Source: Nitrospirota bacterium (GTDB taxonomy: Bacteria; Nitrospirota; JACRHJ01). Taken from it: a stretch of 8,250 nt of DNA. Where the stretch lies: the NCBI GenBank assembly GCA_021815285.1, contig JAKAHE010000087.1, positions 1 to 8,250 of the forward strand, in the 5' to 3' direction. Positions 1 to 5,976 of the stretch are shown here, piece after piece. Below the pieces are notes generated by a model. That model saw only the letters and a list, made by a program, of their open reading frames with translations, did not search any database and had not been told where the DNA came from. The position numbers and the translations under genes are program-made. Position 1 is the first letter of the stretch. Every line of letters begins with the position of its first letter.

Positions 1-342
1 TATGGCGGAGAAGAGTTTCTGGGACTCGAAGGGCTTTCTTAAATAATCCGACGCCCCTTCCTTCATAATATCCACGGCGATAGCTTCGTCGCCGCGACCT
101 GTTATGGCTATAATCCTTGATGAGGGCGATGACCTTTTCAGGCTTATCAGAAGTTCCATCCCGAACATGTCCGGGAGCATCAGGTCCTGGATAATAACGG
201 AGGGTTTAAAGGATGCGGCCTTTTTGATGCCTTCGGAGCCGCTGAAGGCTGTCTGGGTTTCAAAACCTTTTTTGGCCAGCAGAAGCCCGAGAAGGTTTGC
301 GAACTCTTCGTCGTCGTCGATTACAAGGACTTTCTCCGGCAT
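1..342 (-). CDS. Response regulator, receiver domain (partial, runs off left edge)
   Basis: The visible 114 residues form a nearly complete CheY-like receiver (REC) domain. The protein would accept a phosphoryl group from a sensor histidine kinase and pass the signal to an output domain or partner in the cytoplasm. The acidic pocket is D9-D10-D11 after MPEKVLVI, the phospho-acceptor is D53 (QDLMLPD), the switch Thr is T81 (AITGRG), and the conserved Lys is K103 in RKPF. The start is ATG at 342-340, with GAGAGG at 356-351 as ribosome binding site. The C-terminus lies outside the window, so I cannot tell whether it is a stand-alone receiver, a DNA-binding regulator or a hybrid kinase part. It is transcribed away from ligA, and the kinase partner is not visible. 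The receiver call is firm; the pathway is unknown. Confidence 0.93.
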   Translation of the reverse strand, partial: MPEKVLVIDDDEEFANLLGLLLAKKGFETQTAFSGSEGIKKAASFKPSVIIQDLMLPDMFGMELLISLKRSSPSSRIIAITGRGDEAIAVDIMKEGASDYLRKPFESQKLFSAI

Positions 343-371
343 TCCGTATTCCTCTCGATGACTGTATAACA

Positions 372-399
372 AGTATATTGATTAAAAGAAAAAATTCAA
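372..399 (-). promoter_or_regulatory. Predicted promoter of the response regulator
   Basis: On the minus strand TTGAAT (399-394) and TATACT (377-372) are separated by 16 bp. This resembles a sigma-70 promoter and would start transcription near 365, about 20 nt before the ATG. A second weaker match, TGTTATACA at 371-363, lies too close to the ribosome binding site to be preferred. This rests on pattern matching only. Confidence 0.5.
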
Positions 400-412
400 G
401 TATAAACTGGAC

Positions 413-440
413 TTTAGCGGATAAAAATGTATTCTATAAT
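413..440 (+). promoter_or_regulatory. Predicted promoter of ligA
   Basis: A perfect TATAAT (435-440) lies in AT-rich DNA 26 bp before the ligA start codon. The best -35 candidate is the weak TTTAGC at 413-418, with a 16-bp spacer. Transcription would start near 447, leaving a short leader that holds the GGAGG ribosome binding site at 458-462. The -10 is convincing; the -35 is not. Confidence 0.5.
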
Positions 441-466
441 TAAAATTGTAATTTCATGGAGGCTCA

Positions 467-2470
467 GTGGATCTGCGGGAGGCCGAAAAGAGGATAAAGG
501 AGCTCGTCGGGGAGATAGAATATCATAACCGGAAATACTACGTAGAGGACAACCCCGTCATTTCCGATTACGAATTCGACATGCTCGTCAAGGAGCTCTC
601 GGAGCTTGAAGCGCGGTTTCCGGAACTTGTAACACCGGACTCTCCCACCCGGCGCGTCGGCGGCGAGCCGATAAAGGAATTCAAGCCGGTGCGCCACGTA
701 TCCCCGATGCTCTCGCTCGACAACACGTACAACAAGAACGATTTGAGCGAGTTCGACGGACGCATAAAGAGGATTATCCCGGACGCGCGTTATGATTACT
801 TTGTGGAACTGAAAATCGACGGCATAGCGTCGAGCCTCACATACGAAGGCGGAAGGCTTGCAATCGCCGCCACAAGGGGCGACGGCCTTACCGGGGACGA
901 CATCACGCACAACGCCCGGACAATCAGGAGTATCCCCCTGTCGATACGCAATATTCCCGAATCGCTTTCAAATACGCGCTTCCACGTCCGTGGCGAGATA
1001 TTCCTACCCCTGAAGAGCTTCGAGAAAATCAACAATGAGAGATTATCCGGGGGGTTGGAACCTTTCGCAAATCCCAGGAACGCCGCCGGAGGCTCGCTCA
1101 AGCAGCTCGACCCCTCCGTAACGGCCAGGCGCGGCCTGGATTTCTTCGCGTATCAGCTTGTCCCGGAAGGCGACCAGACCATGCCGGGCAGCCAGTCCAG
1201 GAGCATGGAACTCCTGGAAGAGATGGGCTTCAAAGTCAACAGGCACAACAGGAAATGCCCGGACATCGGGTGCGTCATGGATTTCTGCAACGAATGGGAG
1301 GCAAAGAGGAGCGAGCTTGCCTACGAGATAGACGGGATGGTGATAAAGGTGGACGACCTGAGGCTCCAGGGAAGGCTCGGCTCCACGGGCAAGTCTCCGC
1401 GCTGGGCAATTTCATACAAATTCCCGGCGAAGCAGGCTACGACAAAAGTCAACGACATCATCGCTTCCGTCGGCAGGACGGGCGCTGTCACACCCGTCGC
1501 GTTTCTCGAGCCGGTGCGCATAGGCGGAGTTACGGTATCGCGCGCGGCGCTGTATAACGCAGACGAGCTTGAAAGGCTGTGTATAAACGTCGGGGACGTT
1601 GTCATCGTGGAGCGCGGCGGCGAGGTAATCCCGAAGGTCGTGAAGGTCGTCGAAAAGAAGACGGACGGGGTGTTCCGTCTACCGGACAAGTGCCCTTCCT
1701 GCGGCGGAAGGCTCGTGCGCGACGAAGGCGAAGCCGCGACGCGCTGCATAAACACAAGCTGCCCCGTCCAGCTTCAGAAGAACGTCGAGCACTACGCTTC
1801 GAGGGGCGCGATGGACATCGAGGGCCTGGGGCCGAAGGTCATCGACCTGCTCATACAGGCCGGGCTTGTCGGCGACTACGCGGACTTGTACGGATTAAAT
1901 ACCGGCGACCTCGTGCCGCTTGAGAGGATGGGGAAAAAATCCGCAGAAAACCTCGTGGAGAATATACAAAACAGCAAAGACAGGCCTCTCTCCCGGCTTT
2001 ATTACGGCCTCGGCATAAGGCACGTAGGCGGGCGTTCGGCGGAAATCCTCGCGGCCCGATTCAATTCCCTTGACGAGCTTATAAAGGCGGAAACCGCCGA
2101 GCTTGAGGCGATAAACGAGATAGGCCCGGTAATGGCGAAGTCCATACACGACTTTTTCCGCGAGGAAAAGAACTTGAACGTGATAAGCAAGCTCAAGGCT
2201 GCCGGGGTAAAGACGAGCGAGGAACGCAAAACGCCCGAAACGCCTCAAAGCCTGGCAGGAAAGACCTTCGTCTTCACGGGCGCGATTTCGCTCCCAAGGG
2301 CCGAGGCGGAGGACATGGTGAAATCCCGCGGCGGGAAGGTAACCTCATCCGTAAGCAAAAAAACGGACTATGTCGTCGCCGGAGCAGACCCCGGCTCGAA
2401 ATACGACAAGGCAAGGGAACTCGGCGTGGAAATAATCTCCGAGACCCAGTTTAAGAAGATGCTTGGATAG
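467..2470 (+). CDS. ligA: NAD-dependent DNA ligase LigA
   Basis: This enzyme seals nicks in duplex DNA (Okazaki fragments, excision repair), using NAD+ to adenylate its active-site lysine. The 667-residue length is typical of bacterial LigA. In order I see an N-terminal Ia domain with HNRKYYVEDNP (about 20-30) and DSPTRRVGG (58-66), which bind NMN. The adenylation motif KIDG follows with nucleophile K116, then the OB-fold region around 325-400. A zinc site is formed by C409, C412, C427 and C432, helix-hairpin-helix repeats span roughly 445-565 and a BRCT domain spans about 594-667. The start is GTG at 467, with GGAGG at 458-462 only 4 nt upstream. The ATG at 456 is out of frame and closes quickly. 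No domain is missing. The gene appears monocistronic and its stop lies one base from that of the convergent tsaB. Confidence 0.98.
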   Translation: MDLREAEKRIKELVGEIEYHNRKYYVEDNPVISDYEFDMLVKELSELEARFPELVTPDSPTRRVGGEPIKEFKPVRHVSPMLSLDNTYNKNDLSEFDGRIKRIIPDARYDYFVELKIDGIASSLTYEGGRLAIAATRGDGLTGDDITHNARTIRSIPLSIRNIPESLSNTRFHVRGEIFLPLKSFEKINNERLSGGLEPFANPRNAAGGSLKQLDPSVTARRGLDFFAYQLVPEGDQTMPGSQSRSMELLEEMGFKVNRHNRKCPDIGCVMDFCNEWEAKRSELAYEIDGMVIKVDDLRLQGRLGSTGKSPRWAISYKFPAKQATTKVNDIIASVGRTGAVTPVAFLEPVRIGGVTVSRAALYNADELERLCINVGDVVIVERGGEVIPKVVKVVEKKTDGVFRLPDKCPSCGGRLVRDEGEAATRCINTSCPVQLQKNVEHYASRGAMDIEGLGPKVIDLLIQAGLVGDYADLYGLNTGDLVPLERMGKKSAENLVENIQNSKDRPLSRLYYGLGIRHVGGRSAEILAARFNSLDELIKAETAELEAINEIGPVMAKSIHDFFREEKNLNVISKLKAAGVKTSEERKTPETPQSLAGKTFVFTGAISLPRAEAEDMVKSRGGKVTSSVSKKTDYVVAGADPGSKYDKARELGVEIISETQFKKMLG

Positions 2471-2471
2471 C

Positions 2472-3146
2472 CTATTTTTCTTCCGCATCGGATTTGCGGA
2501 TGTAAAAGGGCACAAGGCTCATGGGGTCTGCGGTATTACCGGCCATGATTTTCTTAAGACCCCGGAATGCCACCGCCGCGCCGGAGGGATAGCCGTAAGC
2601 CTTCGGCGCGAAGAACGCCTGGCAGCACAGCCGTTCTCCAAGTAAATCACGGTACACGTACGCGCCCTCGCCCACAAAGACCGTCGGCTCTTCTATAATG
2701 TCAGCCAGCCTGTCCGGCGTGATTACCGTAGGGGGCAGGACGGCCTTCATTACCGTATCCGTTACCTTGTAAATCGCGCAGTATACCATCTTCTTCCGCG
2801 CATCGAGAACCGGCGCGACCTGGTGCCGGCAATAGGGCAGGTTGTCAGCCAGGGCGTCGAGCGTGTTCACCGCAGCGACGGGCTTGCCGGATGCATACGC
2901 CATAGCCTTCACCGCCGCAAGACCGATGCGAAGCCCTGTGAACGAGCCCGGGCCGACGCTCACGGCGAAACCGCCTATGTCCTCAAGCGTCAGGCGCGCG
3001 GATTTGAGCAGGGTGTCGATATGCGCCATCAGCCGCTCTGAGTGCGTAACCGATATGTTAGTCCGCATCTCGGCGATGAGCGCGTCGTCTTCCACAATCC
3101 CAACCGCGCCCATCGTCGTTGAGGTGTCGAGCCCAAGGACTTTCAT
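2472..3146 (-). CDS. tsaB: tRNA threonylcarbamoyladenosine biosynthesis protein TsaB (YeaZ)
   Basis: TsaB is the ASKHA-fold partner of TsaD. In complex with TsaD and TsaE it supports transfer of threonylcarbamoyl to A37 of ANN-decoding tRNAs in the cytoplasm. The 224 residues are the usual length. Family hallmarks are the N-terminal LGLDTST strand (4-10), THSERL (34-39), SVGPGSFTGLRIG (63-75), PVLDARKKMVY (112-122) and the C-terminal PFYIR (213-217). The ATG at 3146-3144 is fixed by the conserved N-terminus, yet it has no Shine-Dalgarno sequence: the preceding bases read TATCCTTCCCCAT. A promoter ends exactly at the start codon (see the separate entry), so the message may be leaderless. The upstream DUF488 gene ends 76 bp away and read-through is possible. 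tsaD and tsaE are not in the window. Confidence 0.96.
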   Translation of the reverse strand: MKVLGLDTSTTMGAVGIVEDDALIAEMRTNISVTHSERLMAHIDTLLKSARLTLEDIGGFAVSVGPGSFTGLRIGLAAVKAMAYASGKPVAAVNTLDALADNLPYCRHQVAPVLDARKKMVYCAIYKVTDTVMKAVLPPTVITPDRLADIIEEPTVFVGEGAYVYRDLLGERLCCQAFFAPKAYGYPSGAAVAFRGLKKIMAGNTADPMSLVPFYIRKSDAEEK

Positions 3147-3153
3147 ATGGGGA

Positions 3154-3182
3154 AGGATATTCTTTTTTCAGACGAATTTCAA
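3154..3182 (-). promoter_or_regulatory. Predicted promoter of tsaB, placing +1 at the start codon
   Basis: The minus strand has TTGAAA (3182-3177), a 17-bp spacer and TATCCT (3159-3154). Seven bases later comes the tsaB ATG, so the expected transcription start is the A of the start codon. TTGAAA matches the sigma-70 consensus at 5 of 6 positions, TATCCT at 4 of 6, and the spacing is ideal. The same stretch has no ribosome binding site, which agrees with a leaderless transcript. Confidence 0.45.
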
Positions 3183-3222
3183 ACGAAAACATCTCAGAAT
3201 TTATCCTGCCGAAGAGACAACC

Positions 3223-3600
3223 TCACGCCGCCGCCTTGCCCTTGATGATGTCCCCGTGGCTCTCGATATAGTCTTTAATTGCGACGGCAGTGTTGTGCTC
3301 TCCTGACCCCTGATCGTAAAGCAGGGTAACAGTCCCCTGCTCGGATTTTTCAAGTATTTTAATAAGTTGCGGAATATGGTCATCAAGTTCTCCGAAATAC
3401 CCGCACTCGAACTCCGGCCATCTCTCAGGTTTCCCGGAAAACCACGCCTGGCTGCCCTCGCCCGGAGCAATATCCTTCAGCCAGAGGTCGATAAAACCCT
3501 CCTCGCGCTCCATATCCTTTGGCCAGCGCCGCTCCACGTAAATCCTATAGCCATCGGTTTCTTCAATCTTTTCGTATATTTTCTTTATTCTGACGCCCAT
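3223..3600 (-). CDS. DUF488 (YeaO-like) family protein, divergent copy
   Basis: This is a 125-residue soluble protein of the DUF488 family, whose biochemical role is not established. Family features are DGYRI (16-20), WP (26-27), DLWLKDIAP (38-46), WF (53-54), PERWPEF (58-64), VTLLY (91-95) and a C-terminal helix ending KDYIE (109-113). It aligns without gaps to the second DUF488 protein at 3955-4326, with about 49 of the first 120 positions identical by hand count. Here the usual LWPRG reads RWPKD (25-29) and LRKWF reads SQAWF (50-54), so charged family residues are replaced. The start ATG (3600-3598) has a strong AGGAGGG ribosome binding site. It has its own promoter and is divergent from the DUF1328 gene. 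Confidence 0.85.
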   Translation of the reverse strand: MGVRIKKIYEKIEETDGYRIYVERRWPKDMEREEGFIDLWLKDIAPGEGSQAWFSGKPERWPEFECGYFGELDDHIPQLIKILEKSEQGTVTLLYDQGSGEHNTAVAIKDYIESHGDIIKGKAAA

Positions 3601-3634
3601 GTAACCCTCCTGCCTGCCCCCTATTATTATCGAT

Positions 3635-3661
3635 ATTATAACACGCCAGCTCCTGGCTCAA
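3635..3661 (-). promoter_or_regulatory. Predicted extended -10 promoter of the first DUF488 gene
   Basis: The minus strand shows TGTTATAAT, a perfect -10 (3640-3635) with the extended TGn (3643-3641). TTGAGC (3661-3656) sits 15 bp upstream of the -10 as a short-spaced -35. A 5-bp inverted repeat GCCAG-CTC-CTGGC (3645-3657) lies between the two boxes and could bind a regulator, although it is short. Confidence 0.55.
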
Positions 3662-3685
3662 ACCAGTGTCTCATCCCAGGCGGTT

Positions 3686-3714
3686 TTGCCGAAATTCCCT
3701 TTCCATACTATAAT
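3686..3714 (+). promoter_or_regulatory. Predicted promoter of the DUF1328 small membrane protein
   Basis: TTGCCG (3686-3691), a 17-bp spacer and a perfect TATAAT (3709-3714) form a good sigma-70-like promoter on the plus strand. Transcription would start near 3721, giving a leader of about 28 nt that contains GGGAGGTGA (3737-3745). Confidence 0.6.
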
Positions 3715-3748
3715 TTAAACATCCGTTACGAATCACGGGAGGTGACTT

Positions 3749-3916
3749 ATGTTATACTGGGCGGTGGTATTTTTTGTAATAGCGATAATCGCCGCGATAT
3801 TCGGCTTTGCAGGGATAGCCGGGACAGTCGCGTGGATTGCCAAACTGCTTTTTGTGGTGTTCCTGATACTGTTTGTACTGTCCCTGGTCTTCGGGCGCAA
3901 AAGGACAATAATGTAA
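3749..3916 (+). CDS. DUF1328 (YtjA-like) small membrane protein
   Basis: This 55-residue protein is hydrophobic over nearly its whole length. It starts MLYWAVVFFVIAIIAAIFGF, continues with the glycine-containing turn AGIAGTVAWIAK (21-32), has a second hydrophobic segment about 33-48 (LLFVVFLILFVLSLVF) and ends in the basic tail GRKRTIM. Two membrane helices joined by a GxAGxA turn and a short basic end match the DUF1328/YtjA family, whose members are about 50-60 residues. The molecular function is unknown; it should sit in the inner membrane. The ATG at 3749 has a near-perfect GGGAGGTGA ribosome binding site five bases upstream and a good promoter before that. It lies between two DUF488 genes on the opposite strand. 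The function link to them is only positional. Confidence 0.85.
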   Translation: MLYWAVVFFVIAIIAAIFGFAGIAGTVAWIAKLLFVVFLILFVLSLVFGRKRTIM

Positions 3917-3954
3917 ACGCAAAATGGATTGCCGGGGCGGCTTTCTATATCAAA

Positions 3955-4326
3955 TCAGGCCGCCCGGGCGGCCTCGGCTACCTTTGCCTCAATATACTCC
4001 TTCAGCGCAGCGGCGTTGTTAAGTTCTTGTTCTTTCGAGGAAAAAAGGAGCGTCACAGGCCGCCTGCCCGCCTCTTGCAATATGCGCTCGACAGGCTCCC
4101 TGTTAGCCTCTAACTCCTCGAAATAATGGGATTTAAACTCTTCCCAGCGCTCCGGGTCGTGGGAGAACCATTTGCGCAGACCGTCCGATGGCGCAATCTC
4201 CTTTAACCATAAGTCAACCTTAAGTTTTTCCTTGGAAATTCCCCTCGGCCAGAGCCTGTCCACCAATATCCTGAAGCCGTCCGCCTTCGCAGGCTGGTCG
4301 TATGCGCGTTTTATATTTATCTTCAT
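3955..4326 (-). CDS. DUF488 (YeaO-like) family protein, canonical copy
   Basis: This 123-residue soluble DUF488 protein keeps the standard family motifs: DGFRILVDRLWPRG (16-29), KVDLWLKEIAPS (36-47), LRKWF (50-54), DPERWEEF (57-64), PVTLLF (90-95) and a C-terminal KEYIE helix (109-113). The activity of the family is not established. I chose ATG at 4326-4324 because AAAGGGGTGA (4341-4332) then sits at normal spacing. An in-frame GTG at 4335-4333 would add three residues but falls inside that ribosome binding site. The last codons form a perfect 16-bp palindrome (3958-3973), read as EAARAA before the TGA. It is a paralogue of the protein at 3223-3600 and converges on the DUF1328 gene, whose stop is 38 bp away. 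Confidence 0.87.
   Translation of the reverse strand: MKINIKRAYDQPAKADGFRILVDRLWPRGISKEKLKVDLWLKEIAPSDGLRKWFSHDPERWEEFKSHYFEELEANREPVERILQEAGRRPVTLLFSSKEQELNNAAALKEYIEAKVAEAARAA
3958..3973. repeat. Perfect 16-bp GC palindrome at the 3' end of the DUF488 gene
   Basis: GGCCGCCCGGGCGGCC reads the same on both strands. It covers the final codons of the minus-strand DUF488 gene and lies 41 bp past the DUF1328 stop. It could fold into a strong stem in either transcript and act as a bidirectional stop or stabiliser, but no T-run follows on either side, so it is not a classical terminator. A nearby GGGCGGC (3935-3941) could pair alternatively with its left half. Confidence 0.5.
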
Positions 4327-4351
4327 ATTTATCACCCCTTTACATAATTAA

Positions 4352-4360
4352 ATTATAGCA
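4352..4360 (-). promoter_or_regulatory. Predicted extended -10 promoter of the second DUF488 gene
   Basis: The minus strand reads TGCTATAAT, a perfect -10 (4357-4352) preceded by the extended TGn. No convincing -35 is seen at 16-18 bp. Extended -10 promoters often work without one. The start site would fall near 4345, just before the AAAGGGGTGA ribosome binding site. The other DUF488 promoter has the same extended architecture. Confidence 0.55.
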
Positions 4361-4628
4361 GAACAGGGGATGACTCGTCCCTCAAACGGCTCGTATGAAA
4401 CCCCTTCCCCGCGCCGGGTTTTCTGCGTGAAACGGCCTGTTTTGCGGTGTTTTTCGCCATGTTTTCGATACCGGCGGAAAAACACGCTAATTTACGCTTT
4501 TTATCTTAACAATCGGCATGTTGAAAGAATAATTCGGAACTGCTTTGGATAGCGAACTTTCCCTATCGATGATATTTGCTCTTGGCGCTTATTTCATGCA
4601 TGAGTTAATCACATCTGCCATTCCCGGT
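4361..4628. other. Intergenic stretch without a supported gene; one long imperfect hairpin
   Basis: No open frame here has a ribosome binding site together with family-like sequence. The 60-codon frame from 4370 lacks both. The one structured element is an imperfect inverted repeat: GCGGTGTTTTTCGCC (4444-4458) pairs with GGCGGAAAAACACGC (4473-4487), with single bulged bases and a 14-nt loop. On the plus strand it is followed by a short T-run (4498-4502). It could be part of a small RNA or a decayed terminator. The rest shows nothing I can interpret. Confidence 0.4.
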
Positions 4629-4690
4629 TTTGTAGCTGCCCCATTTATGGGGCGGTTTTAAAGTCGCCCGATGAATCGGGCAGCTACAAA
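4629..4690. repeat. Paired-hairpin repeat with 13-bp terminal inverted repeats
   Basis: The outer arms TTTGTAGCTGCCC (4629-4641) and GGGCAGCTACAAA (4678-4690) are a perfect 13-bp inverted repeat. Overlapping them are two internal hairpins with 7-bp stems and 2-base loops: GCCCCAT-TT-ATGGGGC (4638-4653) and GCCCGAT-GA-ATCGGGC (4666-4681). The right half is an inverted copy of the left half. The two differ at a stem pair (C-G versus G-C) in a compensatory way. This is the organisation of a REP/BIME-like or small MITE-like intergenic element. No transposase is present, and I cannot see other copies in this window. Confidence 0.75.
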
Positions 4691-4705
4691 TTTAGATAAA
4701 ACATA

Positions 4706-4730
4706 GATTCCCGCCGGGGCGGGAATGACG
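4706..4730 (+). repeat. REP-like hairpin repeat, copy A (GATTCCCGC...GCGGGAATGACG)
   Basis: ATTCCCGCC (4707-4715) and GGCGGGAAT (4718-4726) form a 9-bp stem with a two-base loop. The 25-nt unit matches an inverted copy at 5977-6001 in all but the four central bases. It lies 21 bp beyond the stop of the aminotransferase gene. Read on that gene's strand, the stem is followed by a T-rich tail (CTATGTTTTATC), so it could also help end or protect the 3' end of the operon message. Confidence 0.75.
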
Positions 4731-4751
4731 AACATGGGAGGCCGGCTCAGG

Positions 4752-5945
4752 TTACGACAGGGCCTTTACCGCCTTCTCTATCCTGTCCAGGCCCTTCTCG
4801 ATGACCGACATTGAGGTCGCATATGAGAGGCGGATGTAGTCGTCCGCCCCGAAGGCGTCGCCGGATACCACGGCCACTTTCGCCTCTTCCAGGAGGTATG
4901 CCGCCATGTCTGAGGAGGACTTTATCACCTTGCCGCCGAATTTCCTGCCGTAAAGAGGCGAGACGCGCGGGAAGGCGTAGAACGCGCCGACTGGCATCGG
5001 GCACGATACGCCTGGTATGGAATTGAGGCGTTCGACGATATACTTCCGCCTTTTGTCGAACTCCGCGACCATCACCGGAAGGAAGTCCTGCGGGCCGTTA
5101 AGGGCCTCGACGGCGGCTTTCTGCGTTATGGAGCACGGGTTGGACGTGCTCTGGGACTGTATATTCGTCATCGCCCCGATAACGTCTTTCGGCCCGGCGG
5201 CGTAACCCAGCCTCCAGCCGGTCATCGCATGTGACTTGGAAAGCCCGTTGATGGTAATCGTAAGGTCTTCTATCTCCTTGCCGAGCGAGGCGATGCTTAC
5301 ATGCCTGAAACCGTCATAGGTTATCTTCTCGTATATCTCATCGGAGATTACCATGACCCTGTGCCGGACGGCCACTTCCGCAATGGCCTGAAGGGCCTCT
5401 TTCGGGTAGCCCAGGCCGGTGGGGTTCGACGGGCTGTTGAGGATAAGCGCCTTCGTCCTTGGCGTAATGGCCTTCTCGAAGGCCTCCGCCGTAAGGACGA
5501 ACCCGGCCTTCTCCTCCGTCTGGACTATTACCGGCTTTGCGTCGTTCAGGATGACCTGGTCGGGATACGAGACCCAGTACGGGGCCGGTATGATTACCTC
5601 GTCCCCGGGGCCGTAGAGAGCCTGGGCGACGTTATAGAGCGAGTGCTTGGCGCCTGTCGAGACGATTATACGGGAGCGGTCGTAAGTTATGCCGTTATCG
5701 GTTTTTAATTTGTTGATTATCGCGTCCTTCAGCTCGTCAGTGCCGCCGACGGGGGTATATTTCGTAAAGCCGCTTTTCAGGGCCTTTATCGCCGCCTCTT
5801 TTATGTTCTCCGGAGTGTCGAAATCCGGCTCTCCCGCGCCAAAACCGACTACGTCTATCCCCTCCGCCTTCATAGCCTTCGCCCTCGCGTCCACAGCGAG
5901 AGTGGGAGATGGTTTTATACCCCTTACCCTTTCAGCCAGAGACAT
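4752..5945 (-). CDS. aspC: Class I PLP-dependent aspartate aminotransferase
   Basis: This is a 397-residue cytosolic fold-type I aminotransferase, most likely moving the amino group between aspartate and 2-oxoglutarate. Close relatives also use prephenate or aromatic acids. Visible landmarks are GAGEPDFDTP (36-45), the STGAKHSLYN cofactor loop (96-105), NSPSNPTG (170-177, PLP-contacting N174), SDEIY (201-205, D202 and Y205), the Schiff-base lysine K237 in GLSKSHAMTGWRLGY (234-248), and the substrate carboxylate-binding R372 in YIRLSYA. Nothing is missing. ATG at 5945-5943 has an ideal AAGGAGG ribosome binding site 8 nt upstream. It is the last visible gene of the minus-strand series and is separated from cbiC by 104 bp containing hairpin repeats, which may lower its expression relative to upstream genes. 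Exact substrate preference cannot be read from sequence alone. Confidence 0.93.
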   Translation of the reverse strand: MSLAERVRGIKPSPTLAVDARAKAMKAEGIDVVGFGAGEPDFDTPENIKEAAIKALKSGFTKYTPVGGTDELKDAIINKLKTDNGITYDRSRIIVSTGAKHSLYNVAQALYGPGDEVIIPAPYWVSYPDQVILNDAKPVIVQTEEKAGFVLTAEAFEKAITPRTKALILNSPSNPTGLGYPKEALQAIAEVAVRHRVMVISDEIYEKITYDGFRHVSIASLGKEIEDLTITINGLSKSHAMTGWRLGYAAGPKDVIGAMTNIQSQSTSNPCSITQKAAVEALNGPQDFLPVMVAEFDKRRKYIVERLNSIPGVSCPMPVGAFYAFPRVSPLYGRKFGGKVIKSSSDMAAYLLEEAKVAVVSGDAFGADDYIRLSYATSMSVIEKGLDRIEKAVKALS

Positions 5946-5976
5946 GTCGAAAACCTCCTTATTAATACAGATTACC

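Noticed and set aside
464..910. 148-codon minus-strand open frame antisense to the start of ligA
   Set aside because: ligA is complete and unambiguous, and the antisense frame shows no motif or ribosome binding site.
2842..3306. 154-codon plus-strand open frame antisense to tsaB
   Set aside because: tsaB on the minus strand has every family motif, so this frame is its shadow.
3367..4113. 248-codon plus-strand open frame across the DUF488/DUF1328 island
   Set aside because: It runs antisense through parts of both DUF488 genes and through the DUF1328 gene in another frame. It has no ribosome binding site and no recognisable motif, and the real genes explain the region.
4333..4335. GTG start giving three extra residues to the second DUF488 gene
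   Set aside because: The GTG lies inside the AAAGGGGTGA ribosome binding site. The ATG at 4326 has proper spacing and matches the usual DUF488 N-terminus.
4370..4552. 60-codon plus-strand open frame in the gene-free stretch
   Set aside because: There is no ribosome binding site, no family resemblance, and an Arg/Cys/Phe-rich composition unlike the neighbouring genes.
4629..4726. Possible CRISPR or array-like repeat
   Set aside because: There are only inverted hairpin units with no regular spacers or direct repeats, so the element is REP/BIME- or MITE-like.
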